DNA of 43,988 bases from Prevotellaceae bacterium (lineage in GTDB: Bacteria; Bacteroidota; Bacteroidia; Bacteroidales; UBA932). Made by a program: the position numbers and the translations under genes. Positions 34,945 through 43,861 of this stretch are shown piece after piece. The notes below the pieces were generated by a model, which saw nothing but the letters and a program-made list of their open reading frames with translations, did not search any database and was not told the origin of the DNA. Within the stretch, counting starts at the first letter, position 1. Each line of letters opens with the position of its first letter. The stretch spans positions 1-43,988 of the forward strand of contig JAISBU010000059.1 of assembly GCA_031266015.1 (NCBI GenBank), written 5' to 3'.

Positions 34945-35949
34945 ATGTACGGATTCCACGATATAGTATTTTCTCAACCAAAATTCTTTTGGTTGCTGCT
35001 CATCATTCCGGTGCTTATAGCATGGTATATTTTTGTGGCTATTCGCAAGCGCAGCACGCTACAAATGTCATCGCTACAAGCGCTACGAAACAGTAGCAGC
35101 AAAGGATTACGATACTACCTGCAGCATGCGCCATTTACATTGCGCTGCCTGGCGCTAACCCTGTTTATCGCAACTTTGACTCGCCCGCAATCCACCACCA
35201 AGTCTGAGAATATTTATACCGAGGGTATAGACATTACGCTTTCGCTGGATATTTCGGGCAGTATGCTGGCAAGAGACTTCAAGCCCGACCGTCTCCAAGC
35301 CGCGAAGGATATAGGCTCGCAGTTTATTGCAGAACGTCCCAATGACCGTATAGGATTGGTAGTTTTTGCAGGAGAGAGCTTCACGCAATGTCCGCTGACA
35401 ACAGATAGGATTACGCTCATTAACCTGCTGAAAGAGGTCGAGTGCGGTATGATTGAAGACGGTACCGCCATTGGTAATGGACTTGCTACCGCCGTGAGCC
35501 GCCTAAAGAGCAGCAAGTCCGTTAGCCGCGTGGTAATTTTGCTTACCGACGGGGTAAACAACAGAGGAGAAATTGCTCCGCTCACGGCTGCCGAAATTGC
35601 AAAAACCTATGGTATAAGGGTTTACACTATAGGCATTGGAACTATTGGTAGTGCGCCCTATCCGATAATGACCCCTTTTGGCGTGCAAATACAAAATATC
35701 CCTGTCGAAATTGACGAGGATATGCTTCGCCAAATTGCGGAAATGACCGATGGTAGATACTTTAGAGCAACCAGCAACACTAAGCTGATTGAGATATATA
35801 ACGAAATCAACAAGCTGGAAAAGGCAAAAGTAGAGGTTGATTCGCTTATGCACTACAGGGAGGAGTTCGCGCCATTTGCGCTGCTGGCATTGGCCTGCTT
35901 ACTTGTTGAGCTGTTTTTGAGATTGACTGTTTTAAAAAGAATACCATAA
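34945..35949 (+). CDS. batA: BatA, VWA-domain inner-membrane protein
   Basis: The protein has 334 residues. Two N-terminal hydrophobic helices (FFWLLLIIPVLIAWYIF and FTLRCLALTLFIATL) precede a VWA domain with the MIDAS motif DISGS at 102-106, and DGTAIGNGLATAV and ILLTDGVNNRGE for the other metal contacts. A final helix (FALLALACLLVELFLRL) anchors the C-terminus. Such proteins bind Mg2+/Mn2+ and a partner through the MIDAS. It follows the BatD-like accessory gene by 3 bases, and batB begins 59 bases later. The batA/batB naming follows gene order; the two are paralogues. Confidence 0.9.
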   Translation: MYGFHDIVFSQPKFFWLLLIIPVLIAWYIFVAIRKRSTLQMSSLQALRNSSSKGLRYYLQHAPFTLRCLALTLFIATLTRPQSTTKSENIYTEGIDITLSLDISGSMLARDFKPDRLQAAKDIGSQFIAERPNDRIGLVVFAGESFTQCPLTTDRITLINLLKEVECGMIEDGTAIGNGLATAVSRLKSSKSVSRVVILLTDGVNNRGEIAPLTAAEIAKTYGIRVYTIGIGTIGSAPYPIMTPFGVQIQNIPVEIDEDMLRQIAEMTDGRYFRATSNTKLIEIYNEINKLEKAKVEVDSLMHYREEFAPFALLALACLLVELFLRLTVLKRIP

Positions 35950-36008
35950 GCTCAGAGCGTCATTGCGAAGAAGAGCGACTTTCGATTGACAACTGACAAC
36001 TTTTAAAT

Positions 36009-37031
36009 ATGTTTCGTTTTGCACAACCCCAATATTTAATGCTGCTACTGCTTATTCCGGCAGTGGTGCTTTTCTATTTCTTTTACCTGATGCATCGTCG
36101 TAAAACGCTGGCACGTTTCGGCGATGCGGAGCTGGTAAAAAAGCTCAGCCCCAACGCTTCCGTAGCACGTGGCTGGATAAAGCTATCGCTGTGGCTTATC
36201 GGCTTTACGCTTTTTGTTTTGGGGCTATCACGTCCGCAGCTGGGAGCAAGAGTAAAAGAGATAAAAAAGAAAGGCGCGGAGATTATCATTGCGCTAGACG
36301 TTTCGAATAGCATGATGGCACAGGATTTTTCGCCCAACCGGTTGGAAAATGCCAAGCGTGCCATCGCCCGTCTCACCGACCAGCTGGGCAACGACCGTAT
36401 AGGACTTATCGTATTTGCCGGAGATGCATACATTCAGCTGCCTGTTACAAGCGATTACGTTTCAGCCAAGCTCTTTTTAAATGCTATCAATACCGGCATA
36501 GTACCACGGCAAGGAACTGCTATCGGAAAAGCCATAACGACCGCCATACGTTCTTTTAGCTTGCAGAGCGAAAAAAGCCGCGCCATCATCATTATTTCCG
36601 ATGGTGAAAATCATGACGACAATCCGGTAGAAGCAGCGGAAATTGCCGCAAAGGAGGGAATAAAAATATACACAATCGGCATAGGTTCGCCCACCGGAAG
36701 CCCAATTCCGTTAAAGGAAGGCGGGCTGATGAAAGACAAGCAAGGAAGCACTGTTATTACTCGCTTAGGGGAAAAAGTATTGGAGCAAACTGCCAGCGCC
36801 GGCAACGGTTTATACGTACGTGCTACACCTCAGAACTTAGGGTTAGGCGACATTGTAAGCGACATTCGAAAGCTGGAAAAACAAGAATTCTCTAACGTGA
36901 TATACGAAGATTTCAACGAGCAGTACCACTACTTTTTTTACATAGCGCTGCTATTTTTTGTCCTGGAGCTGCTTGTTTTGGAGCGTAAAAGTCGTTGGAC
37001 TCACACATTTGACTTTTTGAATAAGAAGTAA
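36009..37031 (+). CDS. batB: BatB, VWA-domain inner-membrane protein
   Basis: The protein has 340 residues, paralogous to BatA. N-terminal helix (YLMLLLLIPAVVLFYFFYLM) and a second (IKLSLWLIGFTLFVLGLS) lead to a VWA domain with DVSNS (MIDAS, Asp97). RQGTAIGKAITTA and IIISDGENHDDNP complete the metal site. A C-terminal helix (FFYIALLFFVLELLVLE) closes it. Gap to batC is 19 bases. In the Bat operon these VWA proteins probably form a complex with MoxR and BatD. The MIDAS residues look intact. Confidence 0.9.
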   Translation: MFRFAQPQYLMLLLLIPAVVLFYFFYLMHRRKTLARFGDAELVKKLSPNASVARGWIKLSLWLIGFTLFVLGLSRPQLGARVKEIKKKGAEIIIALDVSNSMMAQDFSPNRLENAKRAIARLTDQLGNDRIGLIVFAGDAYIQLPVTSDYVSAKLFLNAINTGIVPRQGTAIGKAITTAIRSFSLQSEKSRAIIIISDGENHDDNPVEAAEIAAKEGIKIYTIGIGSPTGSPIPLKEGGLMKDKQGSTVITRLGEKVLEQTASAGNGLYVRATPQNLGLGDIVSDIRKLEKQEFSNVIYEDFNEQYHYFFYIALLFFVLELLVLERKSRWTHTFDFLNKK

Positions 37032-37050
37032 AACTGCCACAAAAATTGTT

Positions 37051-37830
37051 ATGAAGCCACTAAAAATAACCATACTACTTACCCTGCTACCCACCATACT
37101 ATGGGCAGCAGCGCCTGAGCGCAAGGATATTAGGAGCGGTAACAAAGCCTACAAAAACGGCAGCTACAGCGAGGCCGAAATAAACTACAGGCGTGCGCAG
37201 GATAAGGCTCCGCAATCGCTTAATGCCAAGTATAACCTGGGAAATTCACTGCTTATGCAGCTGGATCCCAAAAGTTTGCAAAGTGAAGAGGGCAAGCAGC
37301 AAATGGAGCAAATCCGCAAGCTGTACGAGCCCATGACCGAGCAAGGAACAACCGCCACCGATAGAGCCAACGCTGAGTATAACTTGGGAAACACTTTCTT
37401 ATCCGAGCAAAGCTGGGACAAAGCAATTGAGCATTATAAAAAAGCGTTGAGGCAAAATCCCGACGATAGGGAGGCAAAAGAAAATCTAGTATTTGCACAA
37501 GCGATGAGGCAGAATCCGCAACAGCAACAACAGCAAAATCAACAAGACCAGAACGAACAAAATAAGCAGGACAACCAACAGAATCAAAATCAGGATCAGG
37601 ATAATCAAGATAAGAAAGACGATAAAAAAGATAACCGGCAACAAAATCAAGACCAGCAAAATCAAGATAAAAACAAAGATCAACAGCAGCAACAAGAGCC
37701 GAAGATTTCCAAAGAAGACGCTCAGCGAATGATGGACGCCATTGAGCAAAAGGAAAAAGATACACAAGAAAAGGTAAAGCTGGAAAAAGCAAAGCAAGCA
37801 AAACAACGTTCATCCGACAAAAATTGGTAA
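37051..37830 (+). CDS. batC: BatC, periplasmic TPR protein with a Gln/Asn-rich region
   Basis: The protein has 259 residues, with signal peptide MKPLKITILLTLLPTILWAAA. Residues ~30-150 hold TPR units (NKAYKNGSYSEAEINYRR and AEYNLGNTFLSEQSWDKA). Residues ~153-216 are a low-complexity run of Gln, Asn, Asp and Lys. The tail is a Lys/Glu-rich coiled coil. TPR proteins of this operon probably recruit BatB or BatE. The Gln-rich region differs greatly in composition from the rest and is prone to length variation. batD begins 94 bases later; a 19-codon frame in that gap (37844-37903) is probably chance. Confidence 0.85.
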   Translation: MKPLKITILLTLLPTILWAAAPERKDIRSGNKAYKNGSYSEAEINYRRAQDKAPQSLNAKYNLGNSLLMQLDPKSLQSEEGKQQMEQIRKLYEPMTEQGTTATDRANAEYNLGNTFLSEQSWDKAIEHYKKALRQNPDDREAKENLVFAQAMRQNPQQQQQQNQQDQNEQNKQDNQQNQNQDQDNQDKKDDKKDNRQQNQDQQNQDKNKDQQQQQEPKISKEDAQRMMDAIEQKEKDTQEKVKLEKAKQAKQRSSDKNW

Positions 37831-37924
37831 CTTTTAAACCATTATGATTACAAGCCTTATAATTACCTGCATCATTATCGCCATTAGAGCCAGACGTAAA
37901 TAACAACGGACAACAACCGTCAAC

Positions 37925-39766
37925 ATGTTAAAAATCAAATCATTAAATATAAAATCATTAGCTGCTACCCTGCTGTTGCTGATGCTGTGCACCGTAGCGT
38001 GGGCGCAAAACCTTACGCTTGAGGTGCAAGCGCCGCGCGTAGTCAACACCGGAGAAATATTTCGCGTAACCTTCGTTGCCAACCAAAAAGTAGGTGAGTT
38101 CACACCGCCTTCAACCGAAGGATTTACAGTTTTGGCAGGGCCTGCGCAGTCCAGCCAAACCAGCGTGAGCATTGTCAACGGCAGCGTTAACCGCACCATC
38201 ACCATATCTTACACGTACACCATGATGGTGGAGCAAGAGGGAACGTTTACCCTTGGCCCGGCAAAGATAAAGGCAGACGGCAAGGAGGCGCAATCCCGCT
38301 CCATGAGCATTGAATGCGTAAAGAGCAACGATGCCGGACAAGCCAAGCAAAATTCCGGAAGTGGTGGAAATAAAGCCGTAACGGGTGGCAGCAACGCCGG
38401 CAGCGGTGATCTATTCATTTCTATTGACGTTGCAAAAAAAGAGGTTTATCGAGGCGAGGCCTTTGCCATATCTCTACGCCTGTATAACCGTAATGCCAAC
38501 CTTGTTAGCGTAGACAGGCCAATACTTCCGGCGCTGGACGGTTTTTGGAGTCAGGAGCTGGAATCTGCTACAAAATTCAACCCTCAACGAGAGAATGTAA
38601 ACGGTACTGTTTACGAAGTAGCGCTACTTCTCAGGCAGCTGCTCATTCCACAGCAAACAGGTGAGCTAACCATACCGCCTGTTGATTTGAACACAGTAGT
38701 ACGCGTAAAAAGCGCCACTCGTGATCCGTTTGAAAACTTCTTCGGTGGAAGCTTCCAAGATTTCAACCGGTCATTGAAATCCAAGCCGGTTAAAATTCGA
38801 GTAAAAGAACTACCGGCCGGAGCGCCCGCATCGTTTACCGGAGGCGTGGGTAATTTTAAGGTAGAATCACAAGTGTCTAGAAATCAACTGGTAGCAAATG
38901 ATGCTCTTAACTTCACCATAAAGATTTCAGGAACAGGAAACCTAAAGCTCATCAATGCTCCCAAGGTAGATTTTCCACCCGATTTTGAGGTTTACGACAC
39001 CAAAATCACGGAGAATATCAAGAATGGCGTTGATGGTTTTAGTGGTACACGCCAATTTGAAATACCACTTGTCCCACGTAGCGCGGGCGAATTTACCATT
39101 CCATCACTGGAGTTTACCTATTTCTCTCCTGCTACAGGAAAGTATGTGACGTTGCGTACCAAAGAGCAAACCGTTACCGTAGAGAAAGATAGCCGTGCCA
39201 ATCAGGCTTATACCTCTACCGGCGACGGACGCAGGGAAAGCATCAAGTTCCTAGGAAAAGATATTCGTTATATCAAAATAGGAGCGGCTAGCTACGAAAG
39301 CGATAGCATGTTTGCCGGTTCTGCACTCTTCTACTTATTGTACGTTCTTTTACTGGCAGCCTTCACCGCTGCCTACTTCCTTACCAGGAAGTACCAAAAA
39401 GAAAGTCAAAATGTTGTGCTTGTCAAAAACAAAAAAGCCAAAAAGGTGGCCAAAAAGCGTTTGAGCGCAGCAGCGCTACTGCTCAAAATGGGCAACACGC
39501 AAGGCTTTTACGATGAGCTGCTACGAGCTATGTGGGGTTATCTGAGCGATAAGTTGAGCATTCCGGTGGCAGACCTTTCACAGGATAACGCCAAGCAAGC
39601 CTTTGCCGAACGTGGAATAGAGGAAGAATATATTTCTACATTCCTGGGCGTAATTAACGAGTGTGAGTTTGCCCGCTATGCTCCCGGCAGCGACAGCAAA
39701 GAAATGCAGCATGTTTACACAGATGCTGCAAACGTAATAAGCAAGCTGGAGCAACGGATAAAATAG
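37925..39766 (+). CDS. batD: BatD, large inner-membrane protein with beta-sandwich domains
   Basis: The protein has 613 residues, with signal peptide ending LLLLMLCTVAWAQ. The periplasmic part consists of repeated beta-sandwich units (RVVNTGEIFRVTF, VYRGEAFAISLRLYN, ALNFTIKISGTGNLKL) as in the BatD/oxygen-tolerance family. One membrane helix lies near residue 470 (ALFYLLYVLLLAAFTAAYF). The cytoplasmic tail (from KKAKKVAKKR, then YDELLRAMWGYLSDKLSIP) ends with a helical domain. Length and layout fit the family. It presumably serves as the scaffold linking periplasmic BatC/E and membrane VWA proteins; that is inferred from membership. Confidence 0.9.
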   Translation: MLKIKSLNIKSLAATLLLLMLCTVAWAQNLTLEVQAPRVVNTGEIFRVTFVANQKVGEFTPPSTEGFTVLAGPAQSSQTSVSIVNGSVNRTITISYTYTMMVEQEGTFTLGPAKIKADGKEAQSRSMSIECVKSNDAGQAKQNSGSGGNKAVTGGSNAGSGDLFISIDVAKKEVYRGEAFAISLRLYNRNANLVSVDRPILPALDGFWSQELESATKFNPQRENVNGTVYEVALLLRQLLIPQQTGELTIPPVDLNTVVRVKSATRDPFENFFGGSFQDFNRSLKSKPVKIRVKELPAGAPASFTGGVGNFKVESQVSRNQLVANDALNFTIKISGTGNLKLINAPKVDFPPDFEVYDTKITENIKNGVDGFSGTRQFEIPLVPRSAGEFTIPSLEFTYFSPATGKYVTLRTKEQTVTVEKDSRANQAYTSTGDGRRESIKFLGKDIRYIKIGAASYESDSMFAGSALFYLLYVLLLAAFTAAYFLTRKYQKESQNVVLVKNKKAKKVAKKRLSAAALLLKMGNTQGFYDELLRAMWGYLSDKLSIPVADLSQDNAKQAFAERGIEEEYISTFLGVINECEFARYAPGSDSKEMQHVYTDAANVISKLEQRIK

Positions 39767-39775
39767 TCGAGAATT

Positions 39776-40537
39776 ATGAGCTGTAAATTAAAAATTATAC
39801 TTCCGCTCTGCCTGCTGGCGCTACCATTACCGGGAGTTACGCAGACCGATTCACTGTGGGTAAAGGCCAGCAACCTGTATGCAGAGGGTAAATATACAGA
39901 AGCCACCGAAGCGTACACCGCCATTGTAAGTAGCAGCAGGCAAAGTTTCGCCCTATTCTTCAACATGGGCAACGCATACTACAAACAAGGCGAGCTGGCA
40001 AAAGCAATTCTATACTACGAACGCGCTCAGCGCCTGAGTCCGGATGATGACGATGTAGCCTACAATCTGGAGCTGGCAAATTCACAAACGGTAGACAAAA
40101 TAGAACCGCTTCCGGAATTTTTCCTTGTTACATGGTTGCGTGCGGTAAAAAATATGCTCACCATCGGCAATTGGGCATGGGTAAGCATCACCTGCTTTGC
40201 GGTAGGATTGCTTCTACTGCTGCTATCATTTTTTGGCCGATCCGGTGCACAGAGAAAGCTGGCATTCTTTTCCGCCATTGTTATTTTAGCAGCATCGCTC
40301 ACGTCATTCTACATTTCTCTATCTGAAAAACGCCAGTACGAGGCCCATGCCGAAGCTATCATAATGTCGGGAGTAGTATCGGTAAAGGCAGCGCCGGACA
40401 ATACCAGCGTTGACCTGTTCATACTACATGAAGGCGCCAAAGTAAAAGTGTTGGAATTTTTGAGCGGTTGGAAAAAAATCAAAACTGCCGACGGAAACCA
40501 AGGCTGGATACCACAAACCTCAGCCGAAGCAATATGA
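39776..40537 (+). CDS. batE: BatE, TPR protein with C-terminal SH3-like domain
   Basis: The protein has 253 residues, with signal peptide ending LPLPGVTQ. TPR units (LYAEGKYTEATEAYTAI and GNAYYKQGELAKAILYYERA) are followed by two membrane helices (WVSITCFAVGLLLLLLSFF and LAFFSAIVILAASLTSFYI). The last ~60 residues are an SH3-like domain (GVVSVKAAPDNTS to WKKIKTADGNQGWIP). The order TPR-TM-SH3 is normal for BatE. Its stop TGA overlaps the ATG of the next gene (ATGA at 40534-40537), which ties the hydrogenase-like subunits to this operon. Confidence 0.88.
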   Translation: MSCKLKIILPLCLLALPLPGVTQTDSLWVKASNLYAEGKYTEATEAYTAIVSSSRQSFALFFNMGNAYYKQGELAKAILYYERAQRLSPDDDDVAYNLELANSQTVDKIEPLPEFFLVTWLRAVKNMLTIGNWAWVSITCFAVGLLLLLLSFFGRSGAQRKLAFFSAIVILAASLTSFYISLSEKRQYEAHAEAIIMSGVVSVKAAPDNTSVDLFILHEGAKVKVLEFLSGWKKIKTADGNQGWIPQTSAEAI

Positions 40538-42048
40538 TAGAGCTACGCAACAACGACACGTCCGTTCCGCTATCAAGCATAACACCGCTCGACTATACCT
40601 ACTTTTACGAGTTGGTAATCAGTTTGCTTAGTATTGAGGCAAAACATTGCGTAAGCTACTTTGCTCATCCCGAAAAAGATGGGTGGCTATGCATTTGCTG
40701 CATTGCAGACGATGAAACAGAAAAGATTATGGTGTTGGCGCACAAGGTCAAAAAAACTCGCTCCAAAACCATACCGGCGCTATCAGCAAAACATCCGGCG
40801 CTGCACAGCTACGAGCGAGAAATGCACGAGAATTACGGCATTCCTTTTGCCAACCACCCGTGGCTGAAACCATTACGATTTCCGCAAGGAGCCGCTGATG
40901 AAAATTCCACCATACAGCGCTATCCTTTCTACAGCTTAACCGGTGAGGGAACACATGAGGTTGGCGTAGGCCCAATACATGCCGGAATTACTGAGCCCGG
41001 CTATTTTCGTTTTTGCTGCAACGGTGAGAAAGTGCTACACCTGGAATCTGTGTTAGGTTTTCAGCACAGAGGCATAGAAAAGCTACTGCTAAAAAAAACT
41101 CATCCGCTACAGCAATCCGTTATAGCAGAGAGCATTGCAGGCGATACTACCATTGGTCACAGCCTTGCATACGCCATGCTGGCGGAGAGCTTATCCGACA
41201 CAAAAATATCCGCTCGCCTGTCTATGGAACGGGGTATGGCTCTTGAGATAGAGCGTGTAGCCATGCACATTGCCGACACTTCTGCCATGTGCGCAGATAC
41301 TGCCTACCAGCTCGGACAAGTGGCATGTGAAGCGCTGCGCACCATAACCATCAATACGTTGCAGGCATGGTGCGGCAACAGGTTCGGCAAGGGGCTTATC
41401 CGACCAGGTGGTACATACTACACTGCCTACCACGAAACGCTCAACCAGATTGCCACCGCGCTTAATGATGTAAAAAAGCGCTACCGGGATATTTCGGATT
41501 GTATATTTACCCTGCCCGGTATGCTATCTCGTTTTGAAGGCGTAGGTGCGCTCACTCATAAGCAGGCGCTACAGCTCGGAATGGTAGGGCTTACAGCACG
41601 TGCATCAGGAGTGCGTCGCGATATACGCTCAACGCACGCGTTCATGAGCTACAAAACGCACGCCTTCAATCCTAACATCATGGAAAATGGCGATATTCAC
41701 GCCCGTATGATGTTGCGCAAAATTGAGGTAGAGCAATCTATAGACTTGATTCTTAGCTTGGCAGACAAGCTTGCTGCGCTATCTATCCTCACTTCGGAAA
41801 GCACGCCAGGCTACCAGCTGCAATACCAACCGGAAAGCCTTGCTATTTCACTGGTAGAAGGTTGGCGAGGTGAAATTTGCCATATGGCGGTTACTAACGA
41901 AAAGGGAGAAATATCGCAGTACAAAATAAAAGATCCGTCTTTGCACAACTGGATGGGCTTGAGCATTGCCATGAGGAACCAGCAAATTTCGGACTTCCCT
42001 ATTTGCAACAAAAGCTTCAACCTTTCATACTGTGGACACGACCTGTAG
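40534..42048 (+). CDS. Group 4 [NiFe]-hydrogenase-like large subunit without active-site cysteines
   Basis: Start at ATG 40534 gives 504 residues; a frame open from 40468 is inside batE. The N-terminal ~150 residues resemble NuoC/HyfG-N (YFYELVISLLSIEAKH, HENYGIPFANHPWLKPL). GVGPIHAGITEPGYFRF and LGFQHRGIEKLLLKK are the large-subunit (NuoD/HycE) core, and RFGKGLIRPGG follows. In hydrogenases the next segment reads RxCGxC; here residues 199-210 read ESIAGDTTIGHS. The C-terminal DPCxxC is replaced by NKSFNLSYCGHD. So no Ni-Fe site can form, as in energy-converting hydrogenase-related (Ehr) proteins. Translation is coupled to batE. No membrane antiporter-like subunits are nearby. Function unknown. 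Confidence 0.8.
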   Translation: MIELRNNDTSVPLSSITPLDYTYFYELVISLLSIEAKHCVSYFAHPEKDGWLCICCIADDETEKIMVLAHKVKKTRSKTIPALSAKHPALHSYEREMHENYGIPFANHPWLKPLRFPQGAADENSTIQRYPFYSLTGEGTHEVGVGPIHAGITEPGYFRFCCNGEKVLHLESVLGFQHRGIEKLLLKKTHPLQQSVIAESIAGDTTIGHSLAYAMLAESLSDTKISARLSMERGMALEIERVAMHIADTSAMCADTAYQLGQVACEALRTITINTLQAWCGNRFGKGLIRPGGTYYTAYHETLNQIATALNDVKKRYRDISDCIFTLPGMLSRFEGVGALTHKQALQLGMVGLTARASGVRRDIRSTHAFMSYKTHAFNPNIMENGDIHARMMLRKIEVEQSIDLILSLADKLAALSILTSESTPGYQLQYQPESLAISLVEGWRGEICHMAVTNEKGEISQYKIKDPSLHNWMGLSIAMRNQQISDFPICNKSFNLSYCGHDL

Positions 42049-42067
42049 TGATTAGCGGTTAATTTGT

Positions 42068-42094
42068 AAACTTGTAAACCGGAAACTTGTAAAC
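42068..42094 (+). repeat. 12-bp direct repeat between hydrogenase-like genes
   Basis: AAACTTGTAAAC occurs at 42068-42079 and again at 42083-42094, 15 bases apart, just upstream of the small-subunit start. No Shine-Dalgarno sequence is seen here. Confidence 0.6.
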
Positions 42095-42099
42095 GGCGA

Positions 42100-42867
42100 A
42101 TGAACCTACTCGAACTTAAAATATCATCAGCCCACGGAGTACAGTACGTAAAAAACCTTGAGAAGGCAACGCTCACGCCACTTTTCAGAGGCCGTCCGGA
42201 GATAGATACCAACATCTCTATCCAGGAGCTGCAGCGGGCCGAAACCATTTGTCCAAGTAAGGCCATTAACGCCAAAATGGGCATACTGAACCTCGGGAAG
42301 TGCGTATTTTGCAAGGAGTGCGAATTTGTAACGCAAGGTAAAATTCGTTTTACCAACGACTATAAAATTGCCACCAACGATCCCGATTGCCTTCTTATTC
42401 GCAAAGAAATAAGCAGCAACATACGCTTAAACGAAAACGCCATTCGCAAAGAAATTCGCAGCTATTTTGGCAGAGCGCTAAAGCTCAGACAAGTGTCATC
42501 CGGAGGCGATAATTCCAACGAGCTCGAGCTATACGCTGCCGGTAATGTTAACTTTGATATGGGACGCTTTGGCATTGAGTTCGTAGCCTCTCCGCGTCAT
42601 GCTGACGGATTGGTAATCACCGGGCCGCTAACCAAAAATATGGCCGGAGCGCTGAATATTTGCTACGAGGCAATGCCCTCGCCAAAGCTGCTCATACTGG
42701 CCGGCACCGACGCCATCAGCGGGGGCATGTTTGCGGACAGCGAGGCCATAGATCGCTCATTTCTAACAAAATACAAGGCAGACCTTTACGTTCCCGGCAA
42801 CCCTGTTCACCCTCTCACCTTCATAAACGGGCTACTGTACCTTTTAGGTCGCAACGCTATGGAGTAG
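42100..42867 (+). CDS. Hydrogenase-like small subunit that lost its proximal 4Fe-4S ligands
   Basis: The protein has 255 residues. Residues ~45-80 form a ferredoxin-like piece with CPSKAI (Cys51) and CVFCKEC (Cys68, Cys71, Cys74), enough for one 4Fe-4S cluster. From ~125 it matches the NuoB/HycG fold: ALKLRQVSSGGDNSNELELY, RFGIEFVASPRHADGLVIT, PKLLILAGTDAISGG, DLYVPGNPVHP. In active relatives these segments carry CNGCE, GxCA and PGCPP. Here all four Cys are gone (Asp137, Asn140, Asp204, Asn234). The fold signature is otherwise sharp, so loss of the cluster looks fixed rather than random decay. It follows the large subunit by 51 bases that contain a 12-bp direct repeat. Confidence 0.82.
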   Translation: MNLLELKISSAHGVQYVKNLEKATLTPLFRGRPEIDTNISIQELQRAETICPSKAINAKMGILNLGKCVFCKECEFVTQGKIRFTNDYKIATNDPDCLLIRKEISSNIRLNENAIRKEIRSYFGRALKLRQVSSGGDNSNELELYAAGNVNFDMGRFGIEFVASPRHADGLVITGPLTKNMAGALNICYEAMPSPKLLILAGTDAISGGMFADSEAIDRSFLTKYKADLYVPGNPVHPLTFINGLLYLLGRNAME

Positions 42868-42957
42868 CCATTTGTCATTTGCCATTTACGATTTACGATT
42901 GACAGCTGGTAATTTTAAAGTTCAAACAGCAACTCATGTCGTGGTAATGTGGCTGAA

Positions 42958-43497
42958 CTAAAAATTTTGGTCAGGGAGCAGCGGAAGATTTGCTTTTCTG
43001 ATTTTAAGTTTCCCCTGTCTTCTCAGAAGCGATTTAACGATAAGCTGATGGAATGGTTTAACCGGTAGAAAATATATTCTACCACACACGTTATGAAACC
43101 GGACAATGGTTGTGAGGTAAATAAATGACCGCTCCCTGTCAACCAGCACGGATGTTCTGAAGCATAAATGCCTGTCGTTTTCACCCATAACGATTTCGTT
43201 CGCGTTACGCGCTGTAACTGTAAAATATCCGGCTTTTGAGCCAACCGGATAATATGCCGCCTCTTCCACGTTTTCGTTTTTGCCAGCTCTTAATCCAGCT
43301 ATTTTAACAATACTGTTCCTGATTTTCATAAGCACAACTACCCATTGCGGCGCTTTAAAAAGCTGTGTTGTGATCTCGTCCACCGTTTTATTTGTTTGCT
43401 TTGCAATGCGATACGAATCACAGTAGCTTATTTCCCCAAATCCGGTTGAAACTATAGCATTACCGGGTATTTTATCTGATTGTACAACTACTTTCAT
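42958..43497 (-). CDS. DUF2867-family protein
   Basis: The protein has 179 residues and no signal peptide. FKAPQWVVVLMKIRNSIVKIAGL and the following FTVTARNANEIVMGENDRHL, VLVDRERSFIYLTTIVRFHN and GRIYFLPVKPFHQLIVKSLL match the DUF2867 family. That family is about 150-180 residues long and has no assigned activity. It is convergent with the hydrogenase-like genes; the 90-base gap between holds short ATTTACGATT-type repeats. A minus-7-like element in reverse (TACCTTTG, bases 43542-43549 of the top strand as CAAAGGTA) lies 45 bases upstream. Confidence 0.75.
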   Translation of the reverse strand: MKVVVQSDKIPGNAIVSTGFGEISYCDSYRIAKQTNKTVDEITTQLFKAPQWVVVLMKIRNSIVKIAGLRAGKNENVEEAAYYPVGSKAGYFTVTARNANEIVMGENDRHLCFRTSVLVDRERSFIYLTTIVRFHNVCGRIYFLPVKPFHQLIVKSLLRRQGKLKIRKANLPLLPDQNF

Positions 43498-43672
43498 TTA
43501 TTAAGTTTATCAGCTAAACAAGCTACTAATTTTCTCAACTGCAAAGGTAGCGCTTTATTCTTTTAATTTTGTTTGTAAAGGTTATAAAACATTTTGTCTT
43601 AGATTTTTGGTGTAGTGGAAAATTGTGTATATTTACGCATCATTTTAACGAAAAGTTTTAACAGAAAAACAA

Positions 43673-43698
43673 AAAAATACCATTTTTATGGTATTTTT
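43673..43698. terminator. Hairpin terminator
   Basis: Perfect 11-bp stem AAAAATACCAT / ATGGTATTTTT with a TTTT loop, and A/T tracts on either side. It stands between the DUF2867 promoter region and a rightward TACCTTTG element (43716-43723) that may serve a gene beyond the window edge. Confidence 0.6.
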
Positions 43699-43861
43699 GC
43701 GAAGTGGCAACTTGCTACCTTTGTTTTTTCAACTCTTCTGCAAAAATTATAGCTTATTTTTATCGTATGTACGTTTTGTACCACCATACCGTTCCATTTT
43801 TTACAGCAAGTAGCTTGCGCGGGGTAATCTATCAACGTAGCCCTGACCTCTATGCTCTTTA

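Noticed and set aside
37844-37903. 19-codon hydrophobic ORF between batC and batD
   Set aside because: Too short to distinguish from chance, and no conserved motif or ribosome site.
37253-37906. 217-codon leftward ORF over batC
   Set aside because: It is Leu/Phe/Ala-rich because it is the complement of the Gln/Asn/Asp tract. The sense frame has a signal peptide and TPRs.
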